This document shows, in pieces, positions 1 to 6,136 of a DNA stretch of 7,445 nt. The notes below the pieces were generated by a model. The model did not search any database, was not told the origin of the DNA, and saw nothing but the letters and a program-made list of their open reading frames with translations. This DNA comes from Alistipes sp. (GTDB lineage Bacteria > Bacteroidota > Bacteroidia > Bacteroidales > Rikenellaceae): the NCBI GenBank assembly GCA_017391435.1, contig JAFOYS010000206.1, forward strand, positions 1-7,445, read 5' to 3'. The stretch's first letter is position 1, and each line of letters begins with the position of its first letter. A program made the translations under genes and the position numbers.

Positions 1-1
1 A

Positions 2-409
2 ACTCTTTTGTATTCTGCGGAATATGAGGCGGATAATTCGACTAATAGAGGATTGGAGCACTGGCTTGCTCTCTTCAAATCGGAGGATAAGCAGTGGCTT
101 ATGGCGGCAGATAGAATGCTCTACGATTGTATCGTTTTGGCAGGTATGCACCACAATTGGAATAGAGATAGTAGTGATACGCCACTATTTGAGTACAATG
201 AGCAGGATGAGCTCCGCTTGTTTGAACGCCTATCTGACAATTGGAGAGGTATGAATCTTCGAGAGCAGAAGGTTTATATCAACTTGTTAAAATACACAAA
301 TTTGGATTACAAACTTATTTTGCGAAACTACTTGGAGATAATAAAACCACATCGAAAAGAGACAGCCGAAGATTTGCAATGGCTGCTTCAGGAGATTGGC
401 AGTAACTAA
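2..409 (+). CDS. Unrecognised protein, 3' end only (5' end lies before the window)
   Basis: The reading frame is open from the first bases of the window and stops at TAA 407-409, leaving about 135 residues. A TTG at 8-10 could serve as a start, but the frame runs on upstream of it and no promoter or leader is visible, so I treat the gene as cut by the window edge. The visible part is acidic, rich in Trp, Leu and Tyr, and probably all helical, with segments such as HWLALFKSEDKQWL and LREQKVYINLLKYTN. There is no signal peptide, membrane segment or catalytic motif in what remains. I do not recognise the family. It is followed after one base by a short remnant of another gene's 3' end, which suggests this stretch has been rearranged. 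Confidence 0.6.
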   Translation, partial: TLLYSAEYEADNSTNRGLEHWLALFKSEDKQWLMAADRMLYDCIVLAGMHHNWNRDSSDTPLFEYNEQDELRLFERLSDNWRGMNLREQKVYINLLKYTNLDYKLILRNYLEIIKPHRKETAEDLQWLLQEIGSN

Positions 410-468
410 AATTCACACATTACAAGGAGGGCAAATACTTCACTGACGCAACACAAACAGTTGAATAG
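410..468 (+). pseudogene. Remnant of a gene 3' end, related to the end of the gene at 485-784
   Basis: Bases 422-443 match 744-765 at 20 of 22 positions, with 16 identical bases at the start. In the matching frame this stretch reads KFTHYKEGKYFTDATQTVE and ends at TAG 466-468. The intact neighbour ends TTNDKEGKYFTMPATN. The two differences between the repeats are third-position changes (TAC/TAT, TTC/TTT), so the matched stretch evolved as coding sequence. An in-frame stop at 403-405 closes the frame upstream and no start is present, so only the last codons of a paralogue survive. The AAGGAGG string here is part of this coding remnant and not a ribosome binding site. Confidence 0.55.
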
Positions 469-484
469 CCTAATAAGATATATT

Positions 485-784
485 ATGAGCACACTTTGGG
501 GAGTAAATAAGTTTGCAATTGAGGGCGAGAATGCCCGTAAGGTATATGAGGCAGTGAAGGAGTCTCACGACTACAAAACATACCCTGAGAGCCTTAAAAT
601 GGAGCTCCGAGAGGGTGTTTTATTCATCGAGGAGGGGTGGACGAATTATCCTATGTTTGGCGACTTTGTGTTGCCTTTCCTTATCGGCGATGGGTACTAC
701 TATCTCTCGCTGTGGGGTGAGGATGAGTCGTGGACGACCAATGACAAGGAGGGCAAATATTTTACAATGCCAGCTACAAATTAG
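485..784 (+). CDS. Small unrecognised protein, possibly an accessory or immunity-type protein
   Basis: This ORF encodes 99 residues from ATG 485, with an A/T-rich leader just before it. An in-frame TTG at 461 would add eight residues, but it overlaps the stop of the upstream remnant and is less likely. The protein is acidic and has no signal peptide, so it should be cytoplasmic. The N-terminus (NKFAIEGENARKVYEAVKES) suggests a beta-alpha unit. The middle and end are beta-rich and aromatic (IEEGWTNYPMFGDF, GDGYYYLSLWGEDESW) and close with TNDKEGKYF. This layout faintly recalls small ferredoxin-fold proteins of the Api92-like type, but I cannot assign a family. The related 3' remnant just upstream suggests tandem copies, as in immunity-gene arrays. 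That role is inference only. Confidence 0.65.
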   Translation: MSTLWGVNKFAIEGENARKVYEAVKESHDYKTYPESLKMELREGVLFIEEGWTNYPMFGDFVLPFLIGDGYYYLSLWGEDESWTTNDKEGKYFTMPATN

Positions 785-834
785 CTACCCATAGGCTATT
801 TTGCCCGCCATATACGAAAAAGTTTGCTAAACTC

Positions 835-865
835 TTGAAATTTTTACCCATTCTGACTATCTTTG
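835..865 (+). promoter_or_regulatory. Bacteroidota-type promoter for the BspA-like gene
   Basis: TTG at 835-837 and TATCTTTG at 858-865 are separated by 20 bp. This fits the -33 TTG / -7 TAnnTTTG promoter of the phylum's primary sigma factor. Transcription would begin near 872, leaving a leader of about 15 nt to ATG 887 or about 33 nt to ATG 905. Confidence 0.7.
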
Positions 866-886
866 AGTTTGAATAGATAAAAGATA

Positions 887-1873
887 ATGTTAAGACCGAT
901 AATAATGAAGTACGAAGTTAAAGATGGTGTAGCTATTATTCCTCAAGGGACGACTGTGGTGGATTTGTGGGCATTTAGAGGCAATAATGAACTGCGTAGC
1001 GTTGTAATACCAGAGGGTGTTACATCTGTGGGTAATGCGGCCTTTGAGCAGTGTAGTGCGCTGGAGAGTGTAGAGTTTCCGAGCAGTTTGGTAAAGTTTG
1101 AGTCTTTTGCCTTCTGTGACTGCACATCGCTGCGTGAGGTTGTTATACCTGCAAATGTTAAGTATATTCACAACGCAGCCTTTTCGGGTCTTACCTCATT
1201 AGAACGCATTGTTGTTGATAGCGCCAATCAGAAGTTTGATAGCCGAGAGGGGTGCAATGCAATTATTGAGAGTGAGACAAATACTCTTATTCAGGCTTGT
1301 CAGACAACTGTTATACCAGAGGGTGTTAGAGTACTTGCAGACCATTCGTTCTATGGCTGTGATAGGATAAAGAGTATCGTTATTCCGCAGAGTGTTGAGT
1401 ATATCAAGTTTGGAGCATTTAAGAACTGTACAGCCCTTGTAGAGATTGCTCTGCCCGTTAGCCTTGTTGCTCTGGGCGATTACGCGTTTATGCACTGTCA
1501 CAACCTGAAAAGCGTAACCATTCCTGAGAGTAGAATGAACTATCTGCCAACGGGATGCTTTAAGGGGTGTGTGTCATTAGAGAGTGTTACTATTCCGTCA
1601 AATATTGTCGAGGTCAACAGCGAGGCCTTTTATGGTTGCTCGGCACTTAAAGAGGTCGTATTTGATAAGGGCGTTGAGAAGATAGAACCTGACGCGTTTG
1701 CATACTGTGGGGCTCTTGAGACAATAACCCTCCCTGCAGGTTTGAAATCAATCAGCCGCCACGCATTTAACGATTGTCCGAACATTAAGCGAATAGAGGT
1801 TCCCGCAGGCAAATCTGCATACTATCGCCGCCGACTCCCAGAGCATCTGCACCAATTTATCGTAGAGAACTAA
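887..1873 (+). CDS. BspA-like leucine-rich-repeat protein (LRR_5 / TpLRR type), no signal peptide
   Basis: The protein has 328 residues and is almost entirely built from repeats of about 23 residues of the form LxxVxIPxxVxxIxxxAFxxCxx. About ten units are visible from residue 34 to 310, for example LRSVVIPEGVTSVGNAAFEQ and LESVTIPSNIVEVNSEAFYG. One longer unit near residues 105-148 (CNAIIESETNTLI then TVIPEGV) is a variant common in BspA proteins. Family members from oral and gut Bacteroidales and from Treponema or Trichomonas often bind host proteins or other cells, usually as exported proteins. This one starts MLRPIIMKYEVKDG and has no signal peptide, lipobox or C-terminal sorting domain, so it is either cytoplasmic or exported by an unseen route. 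ATG 887 has an A-rich leader; ATG 905 is an equally workable start that removes six residues. It has its own promoter. Confidence 0.9.
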   Translation: MLRPIIMKYEVKDGVAIIPQGTTVVDLWAFRGNNELRSVVIPEGVTSVGNAAFEQCSALESVEFPSSLVKFESFAFCDCTSLREVVIPANVKYIHNAAFSGLTSLERIVVDSANQKFDSREGCNAIIESETNTLIQACQTTVIPEGVRVLADHSFYGCDRIKSIVIPQSVEYIKFGAFKNCTALVEIALPVSLVALGDYAFMHCHNLKSVTIPESRMNYLPTGCFKGCVSLESVTIPSNIVEVNSEAFYGCSALKEVVFDKGVEKIEPDAFAYCGALETITLPAGLKSISRHAFNDCPNIKRIEVPAGKSAYYRRRLPEHLHQFIVEN

Positions 1874-1892
1874 AATAAGAAAGGATTACTGA

Positions 1893-1948
1893 TTTTGAAT
1901 ATACCGCTTCGTGTAAGCTTGCTTACAAACGAAATGGTATGTTCAAAA
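1893..1948. repeat. 56-bp imperfect palindrome (long hairpin) downstream of the BspA-like gene
   Basis: The left arm begins TTTTGAATATACC and the right arm ends GGTATGTTCAAAA. The arms stay paired through TTCGT/ACGAA and GTAAG/CTTAC and meet at a CTTG loop. Only a C-A mismatch, two G-U-type pairs and a 2-nt bulge interrupt the stem. There is no T-run directly after it on either strand, so it is not a textbook terminator. It could be a 3' mRNA-stabilising hairpin for the BspA-like gene, or one copy of a dispersed palindromic (REP/MITE-like) repeat. Confidence 0.65.
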
Positions 1949-1968
1949 ATTAGCAACAGTGTTGCTAA
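1945..1968 (-). terminator. Possible second terminator behind the tRNA-Pro unit
   Basis: TTAGCAAC (1950-1957) and GTTGCTAA (1961-1968) form a perfect 8-bp stem with a 3-nt loop. Read on the minus strand, the stem is followed by a run of T (the A-run at 1945-1949). It could catch read-through from the tRNA terminator upstream. The stem is only half G/C and the T-run is short, so its activity is uncertain. Confidence 0.35.
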
Positions 1969-1978
1969 GGTAATTTAC

Positions 1979-2008
1979 AAAAAAAAAGAGGAAGACTGAA
2001 TCTTCCTC
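1979..2008 (-). terminator. Intrinsic terminator of the tRNA-Pro gene
   Basis: GAGGAAGA (1988-1995) and TCTTCCTC (2001-2008) form a perfect 8-bp stem with a 5-nt loop. On the minus strand it is followed by nine T residues (A-run 1979-1987). It begins 5 nt past the tRNA 3' end. Confidence 0.85.
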
Positions 2009-2012
2009 TCTG

Positions 2013-2087
2013 TCGGGGTAACAGGATTCGAACCTGTGACCCTCTGGTCCCAAACCAGATGCGCTAACCGGACTGCGCTACACCCCG
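2013..2087 (-). tRNA. tRNA-Pro (anticodon TGG)
   Basis: This is a full 75-nt cloverleaf on the minus strand. The acceptor stem pairs CGGGGTG with TACCCCG, closing on a G-U pair, with discriminator A at 2013. The D stem is GCGC/GCGC, the anticodon stem TCTGG/CCAGA with loop TTTGGGA, and the T stem ACAGG/CCTGT with loop TTCGAAT. The anticodon TGG lies at 2052-2050 and reads CCN/CCA proline codons. The variable loop is 5 nt. The 3' CCA is not encoded and must be added after transcription. It has its own promoter and terminator and stands alone. Confidence 0.97.
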
Positions 2088-2104
2088 TTGTCGTATTGCG
2101 AGTG

Positions 2105-2135
2105 CAAAGGTAGACAAAATTTTTATTCCTGCAAA
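2105..2135 (-). promoter_or_regulatory. Bacteroidota-type promoter for tRNA-Pro
   Basis: On the minus strand, TTTG (2135-2132) is followed after 19 bp by TACCTTTG (2112-2105), a full match to the -33/-7 consensus. The -7 element lies 17 bp before the tRNA 5' end, giving a short leader for RNase P to remove. Confidence 0.8.
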
Positions 2136-2211
2136 CTTTTTTAGACTTTTTTTTCAATTTTTTTACACTTTCATCCTTTGTAACTCTTCTTATTGCTTAA
2201 TTACTACGCAG

Positions 2212-2243
2212 TTACGCTTTTTAAAAAATTTTTACTATTTTTG
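2212..2243 (+). promoter_or_regulatory. Likely promoter of the M64 lipoprotein gene
   Basis: TATTTTTG at 2236-2243 matches the -7 TAnnTTTG element. The best -33 candidate is TTA at 2212-2214, with 21-bp spacing, one base off TTG. The transcript would start near 2250, giving a leader of only about 10 nt before ATG 2261. Because the -7 element covers GTG 2243-2245, that upstream start is ruled out if this promoter is the real one. Confidence 0.55.
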
Positions 2244-2260
2244 TGCTAAATAACTGCTGT

Positions 2261-4204
2261 ATGTATAGATTATTGCCGTTGATACTATTGTTGCTCTCTT
2301 TTGTGGGGTGTAAGAGTGAGGTGCCGATGCTTGAAGGAGATAATCCTCTATTTGAGCAGGACCGCGAGGCTGTAGTCTCTCTATACGAACAGTTAGGGGG
2401 CGAGCAGTGGGTGACAAGTACCAATTGGTGTTCTAATGCGCCACTTGAAGAGTGGTACGGAGTCTATACCTACCAAGGTCGCGTATATGCTATAGATCTT
2501 TCGGCGAACAATTTGACTGGTCGTCTTCCGGAGCAACTATCTACACTATCGGCGTTAAAGTTTTTAGATTTGTCGTCTAATATCATCTCTGGCTCTATAC
2601 CACAAAGCTATGGGCAGTTGCAGAGTCTGAGCCAGATGTCGCTATACAATAATAAGATGTCTGGCCCAATACCCGCTTCGCTCAATAAGACACCTGGCTG
2701 GAGTTACACTTGGGGTTATGCTGTCTATGGCAATCGTTACAACCGCTTTAACCTTTACGATTGCGGAATAGAGGCACCGCTTTTGTCGCTCGTGCTCACT
2801 TCAGGCCAAAGGCTGACTGTTGATAGTGACTTTTATGCCCGTAACAACTATACGATACTCTTTCAGTGGTCTGATAAGCATACAGAGTTTATACCGACGC
2901 TCAAGATGCTCTATGACCGCTACCGAGGTTTCGGACTGCAGATAGTAAGCTGGACTGCAAGCGACAGTAAAACAGATGGGCTTGAGGTGGAGTGGGCAGT
3001 GGGGCAGGTTTCGGAAGAGAATCCACTATCTGAGCATAACAAAACCTACTATCCTATAGGCTTGTATCCTACCGTTACGATGTTTGACTCCGAGTGTCGC
3101 CTTGTCTTTAGCGACACTGTAGAGAGTCGTGGAAATATAGTGTCGGTGGTAGATGCTCTGTTTGCCGACATTGTTAATGCCGAGTTGTACTACTCTACGG
3201 ACTATTCGGCAGATGGTACTGTCCATACTCTTCAGCATTCTACCGTAGGCAAGGGTATAGATATAGTGATAATGGGTGATGGATTTTCGGATAGAATGGT
3301 CGCTGACGGTAGCTATGCCGAGCGAATGGCTCTTGCGGCTGAGGCACTGTTTAGTGAGGCTCCGATGTCACACTTTAGAGAGATGTTTAATATCTACGCT
3401 GTGGATGTGGTCTCGGCAAACGAGTGCTACGCCTTTAACTCATCTACCGCGCTTAGGTGTAAGTTTGGTGAGGGGACGCTTATTGAGGGAGATGATAAAA
3501 TAGCTCTTGATTATGCCCGCAAGGCCTCGAAGGCGGAGCTTGATGAACTGCTTGTTGTCGTAGTGCTTAATAGTGATAAGTACGCCGGTACGACATATAT
3601 GTACTACCCAAAAAGTGATGCACGAGGGGCTGGTGCAGCGATTGCCTATGTGCCAATAGGGCAGAGCGAGCAGATGTTTCGTGCTCTTGTCTGCCACGAG
3701 GCGGTAGGCCACGGCTTTGCTAAGCTTGACGATGAGTATACTCTTGAGGGTATGGGGGCAATGCCCGTAGAGCATAAAGATTTTCGCCGCGTGCGTGAGG
3801 AGTATGGGTGGCTTCGCAATACAGATGTCTATCACTCGCCGCGATTTGTTAAGTGGTCACACCTGATGGCTTTGCAGCGCTATACAAGTTGTGGTTTGGG
3901 TGCATATGAGGGCGCTTCGTCGTACGCCTCTGGAATCTATAGGCCTACAGAGCAGAGTATGATGAACAAGAATGTGGGAGGCTTCAATCCACCATCCCGT
4001 GAGGCTATCTTTGACAGAATACATAGCCTTGCCTATGGCGCGGAGTGGAGCTACAGTTTAGAGGAGTTTTTGGATTACGATTTTGTCAATATCTACTCAG
4101 ATAAAGCTGGTAGGCTGTCGCTACACTCTGAAAACCAGATATTTATGCCAACTCATCCACCAGTAGTGCGGACAGTAGATACTATTTACAATCACAATAA
4201 ATAG
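2261..4204 (+). CDS. Lipoprotein with LRRs, thioredoxin-like region and M64 (IgA peptidase family) domain
   Basis: A 647-residue lipoprotein. Residues 1-17 are a type II signal peptide ending LSFVGC, with Cys17 as the lipidated residue. Residues 30-165 hold plant-type LRRs with their usual cap (AVVSLYEQLGGEQWVTSTNW, then EWYGV) and repeats such as LSANNLTGRLPEQL and LDLSSNIISGSIP. Residues 172-303 look like a TlpA/thioredoxin fold: strand YTILFQW, then SDKH where WCxxC would sit, helix IPTLKMLYDRY, and a cis-Pro-like YPTVTMFD. The redox cysteines are missing. The M64 domain starts near 330 (IDIVIMGDGFSD) and carries CHEAVGHGFAKLDDEY (His479, Glu480, His484), then KWSHLM, GIYRPTEQSMM and FNPPSREAIFDRI, which match Bacteroidales M64 proteins as I remember them. 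The family is zinc-dependent; its founder cleaves IgA, but the substrate here is unknown. The start is ATG 2261. It stands alone downstream of its own promoter. Confidence 0.9.
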   Translation: MYRLLPLILLLLSFVGCKSEVPMLEGDNPLFEQDREAVVSLYEQLGGEQWVTSTNWCSNAPLEEWYGVYTYQGRVYAIDLSANNLTGRLPEQLSTLSALKFLDLSSNIISGSIPQSYGQLQSLSQMSLYNNKMSGPIPASLNKTPGWSYTWGYAVYGNRYNRFNLYDCGIEAPLLSLVLTSGQRLTVDSDFYARNNYTILFQWSDKHTEFIPTLKMLYDRYRGFGLQIVSWTASDSKTDGLEVEWAVGQVSEENPLSEHNKTYYPIGLYPTVTMFDSECRLVFSDTVESRGNIVSVVDALFADIVNAELYYSTDYSADGTVHTLQHSTVGKGIDIVIMGDGFSDRMVADGSYAERMALAAEALFSEAPMSHFREMFNIYAVDVVSANECYAFNSSTALRCKFGEGTLIEGDDKIALDYARKASKAELDELLVVVVLNSDKYAGTTYMYYPKSDARGAGAAIAYVPIGQSEQMFRALVCHEAVGHGFAKLDDEYTLEGMGAMPVEHKDFRRVREEYGWLRNTDVYHSPRFVKWSHLMALQRYTSCGLGAYEGASSYASGIYRPTEQSMMNKNVGGFNPPSREAIFDRIHSLAYGAEWSYSLEEFLDYDFVNIYSDKAGRLSLHSENQIFMPTHPPVVRTVDTIYNHNK

Positions 4205-4230
4205 TTTTTTGATTAAATTTATTTCTGTTT

Positions 4231-4265
4231 TTGCGTACAACGGTAGGAAAAAATCACTACATTTG
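4231..4265 (+). promoter_or_regulatory. Possible promoter of the cold-shock gene
   Basis: TACATTTG at 4258-4265 is a full -7 match. The nearest TTG (4231-4233) is 24 bp away, longer than the usual 19-21 bp, so the -33 part is weak. The leader would be about 20 nt, too short for the long cold-sensing leader of Escherichia coli cspA. Confidence 0.5.
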
Positions 4266-4292
4266 TAATACTAAATCAGAACACACACAAAA

Positions 4293-4505
4293 ATGAACGG
4301 TAGAGTAAAATGGTTTGATAGCAAAAAGGGTTTTGGATTCCTTATTTGCGAAGATGGTAAGGAGGTCTTTGTGCACTTCTCTGGTATTATTAAAGATGGA
4401 TTTAAGGCGCTTGTTGAGGGTCAACGAGTAGAGTTTGAGATAGAGGCTGTAGATCGTGGCGAGCAAGCTATTAATGTGGTAGTGATACCAAAAGAGCAAC
4501 AATAG
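4293..4505 (+). CDS. Cold-shock domain protein (CspA family)
   Basis: This is a 70-residue single cold-shock domain, the normal length for the family. It begins [17 protein letters not shown]. The RNA-binding motifs are clear: KWF at residues 6-8, RNP1 KGFGFL at 12-17 and RNP2 VFVHF at 25-29. The rest follows the five-strand barrel pattern ([16 protein letters not shown]). Proteins of this family bind single-stranded RNA and DNA in the cytoplasm, melt RNA secondary structure and act in cold or stationary-phase adaptation. Which paralogue this is cannot be told from one window. It lies 88 bp after the M64 gene, probably with its own promoter, and ends at a strong terminator. The start is clear because the domain begins at this ATG and the leader is A-rich. 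Confidence 0.96.
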   Translation: MNGRVKWFDSKKGFGFLICEDGKEVFVHFSGIIKDGFKALVEGQRVEFEIEAVDRGEQAINVVVIPKEQQ

Positions 4506-4535
4506 TTGCCTATTGTGAAAGTTGTAAAGTGAAAG

Positions 4536-4572
4536 TGAAAACCCCAACAATGTTCTATTGTTGGGGTTTTCA
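4536..4572. terminator. Bidirectional intrinsic terminator between convergent genes
   Basis: A perfect 16-bp stem runs from TGAAAACCCCAACAAT (4536-4551) to ATTGTTGGGGTTTTCA (4557-4572), with loop GTTCT. The core is CCCCAACAAT with an A-run on one side and a T-run on the other, so it can end transcripts from both sides: the cold-shock gene (stop 4505) and the minus-strand gene (stop 4588). Confidence 0.9.
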
Positions 4573-4587
4573 TTGTCTATAGCACGG

Positions 4588-6069
4588 CTATCGTAGAATC
4601 ATCAGCTCGGCCTTGCTGTTGTCCATATCTGGCATAGTGCGACCAATATTTGCGCCTATGTATGTAGGGTCACAAATAGTGAACTTCTTGCCATTGACAT
4701 TGAAGTAGTCTCCATATGGCCCCTCCTTGAAACAAACGGCTGTTGCCAAGTGGCCAGGATAGTTTACAAGAGCTACCTCCAGGCCTAGTATCTCTCTAAC
4801 AAGAATAGAGTAGAGAATAGAGCGGTCCTCGCAATCTGAGTATGGATAGTAGAGTGTCTCATCACCGAAGAGTGGACGCTCATATCCAAATTGCTGCTGG
4901 TCGGTCTGGTATTGGAAACCAGTCTGTACAAAATTGATGATAATATTGGCAGCAGCAGCCTCATTTTTGCCCTCAATAGCCTTGCGGAGCACTGGATAGA
5001 GTGTCTTCTTTGCCTCGGCACTGAGAGATGAATATGAGAGAATATCCCAAGATGTGCGTGGGAAGGTGTTGTAGAAGTCCATCAGGTTCTTGTTAGCTGC
5101 AAAATTAATCGCAGCCTCTGGGTGTCTGAGAGACTTGTGAACGCGAGTTGTGGTTGGAGCATACGGGAAACGAGGTTGCTCGTTAATGTTGATGTTAAAG
5201 CCCTGCTCGCCAGGGAATGCAGCTTGACATAGGTTGATACACTGTCTTGTAAAATCCTTGTCAAGTAGGTAGTATGACTCGCCATTGAGCTTGTAGTAAG
5301 GCGCCTGATAGATAGTTGCCTTAGAAGGGAAGAGAAGATAGATCTTATTTCCACCTCTGCACAAGCGAATCTTATAGCCTGCCTGAGTCATCAAGTACGC
5401 CTGCAACATCTTTGTGTTGTTTGTGTGCTTTGCCTCGCAGAACTCCTCTGAGACACACTTTGTGAGCTGGTAGTAACCCCAGTCGCATAGGTGTAGTGAG
5501 TCGCGGATAGCAATACAGTCGGCAAGCATAAGGTCGTATCTTCCATCGGCAAGCTTTACCCACGCATTTGATACAGACTGCTCAGAGGCATCAGCAAGCT
5601 GAACCTCACCTGTGCCTGGCTTGAGACGGATGTTGCAAGTAGCACCAAAGAAGTTTACAGGCATCTTGAGTACAAGAGGCTCCTCCTCTGGCTTTACCTC
5701 TGGAATGTCAATCTTAGGCATCTTTGGTACAACAGGCTTTGGCATAGGCTTTAGATCGCCAAAGACAATCGGCTTTGGAGATATAGGCTTGTCTGAGATA
5801 CGAGGCGGAGCAACGGGCTGTACCGGAGGGTCAACCTTTGGCGGCTCTATTGATGGAGCGAGTTTGCACTCTTTCCAAGCCTCCTTGAGGAACTGAGCAT
5901 ACTCAGCATTAGCCTTAGCGCGGAAGTCTGCATACTCCTTTTTTGCCTCATTCTTGAATTGCCTCATCTCCATTAGTGCCTGACGGCGAAACTCGGCCAT
6001 ACTCTGATTTTGAGCTATGGCAGAGGCTGCAATAACTATTGCGCAGAATGTTAGTAGACTCTTTTTCAT
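4588..6069 (-). CDS. Exported protein with a C-terminal transglutaminase-like domain
   Basis: A 493-residue protein. Residues 1-20 form a Sec signal peptide (MKKSLLTFCAIVIAASAIAQ). Residues 24-68 are a charged helical stretch with a repeating pattern (FRRQALMEMRQFKNEAKKEY, then YADFRAKANAEYAQFLKEAW), probably a coiled coil. Residues 71-135 are a Pro/Lys-rich linker. Near the C-terminus, YSDCEDRSILYSILVRE (Cys413), NYPGHLATAV (His440) and FTICDPTY (Asp467) give the Cys-His-Asp order of the transglutaminase/protease fold. A second stretch at 218-270 (NNTKMLQAYLMTQAGYKIRL, then YYLLD) looks like a degenerate copy of the same fold without the cysteine. The reaction could be peptide cleavage or crosslinking; the sequence does not say which. 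It probably acts in the periplasm. It lies 67 bp behind the 6137-6733 gene with a hairpin between them, so an operon is likely. The start is fixed by the signal peptide. Confidence 0.85.
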   Translation of the reverse strand: MKKSLLTFCAIVIAASAIAQNQSMAEFRRQALMEMRQFKNEAKKEYADFRAKANAEYAQFLKEAWKECKLAPSIEPPKVDPPVQPVAPPRISDKPISPKPIVFGDLKPMPKPVVPKMPKIDIPEVKPEEEPLVLKMPVNFFGATCNIRLKPGTGEVQLADASEQSVSNAWVKLADGRYDLMLADCIAIRDSLHLCDWGYYQLTKCVSEEFCEAKHTNNTKMLQAYLMTQAGYKIRLCRGGNKIYLLFPSKATIYQAPYYKLNGESYYLLDKDFTRQCINLCQAAFPGEQGFNININEQPRFPYAPTTTRVHKSLRHPEAAINFAANKNLMDFYNTFPRTSWDILSYSSLSAEAKKTLYPVLRKAIEGKNEAAAANIIINFVQTGFQYQTDQQQFGYERPLFGDETLYYPYSDCEDRSILYSILVREILGLEVALVNYPGHLATAVCFKEGPYGDYFNVNGKKFTICDPTYIGANIGRTMPDMDNSKAELMILR

Positions 6070-6079
6070 AGTTTACAAG

Positions 6080-6112
6080 AACCGCTGACCGCACTATGTG
6101 GGGCCAGCGGTT
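6080..6112 (-). promoter_or_regulatory. Intercistronic hairpin between the two exported-protein genes
   Basis: AACCGCTG (6080-6087) and CAGCGGTT (6105-6112) form a perfect 8-bp, G/C-rich stem. Inside it CCGCA (6089-6093) can pair with TGTGG (6097-6101) around a 3-nt loop. No T-run follows on the minus strand, so it is not a classic terminator. It ends 10 nt before the ATG of the downstream gene. It could partly block read-through, protect the upstream mRNA 3' end, or affect translation of the downstream gene. Confidence 0.6.
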
Positions 6113-6136
6113 GAATTTGGTTAGTACTATTGACAA

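Noticed and set aside
424..432. AAGGAGGGC as a strong Shine-Dalgarno site
   Set aside because: It lies more than 50 bases before the ATG at 485, is part of a coding remnant (KEGKYF), and the same string occurs inside the intact gene at 746-754.
782..802. Hairpin TAGC/GCTA followed by TTTT after the gene at 485-784 as a terminator
   Set aside because: The stem is only four base pairs with a nine-base loop, too weak to call.
2013..2087. tRNA-Pro as an integration (att) site of a mobile element
   Set aside because: I saw no repeat of the tRNA 3' end and no integrase in the window.
2243..2260. GTG start for the M64 lipoprotein
   Set aside because: The codon overlaps the -7 promoter element; ATG 2261 gives a compact lipoprotein signal with Cys17.
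3440..3835. 131-codon minus-strand frame inside the M64 gene
   Set aside because: It lies opposite the conserved M64 catalytic region, has no promoter and shows no recognisable domain; it is a shadow frame.
4257..4550. 97-codon minus-strand frame over the cold-shock gene
   Set aside because: It covers the well-defined cold-shock gene and its terminator on the opposite strand.
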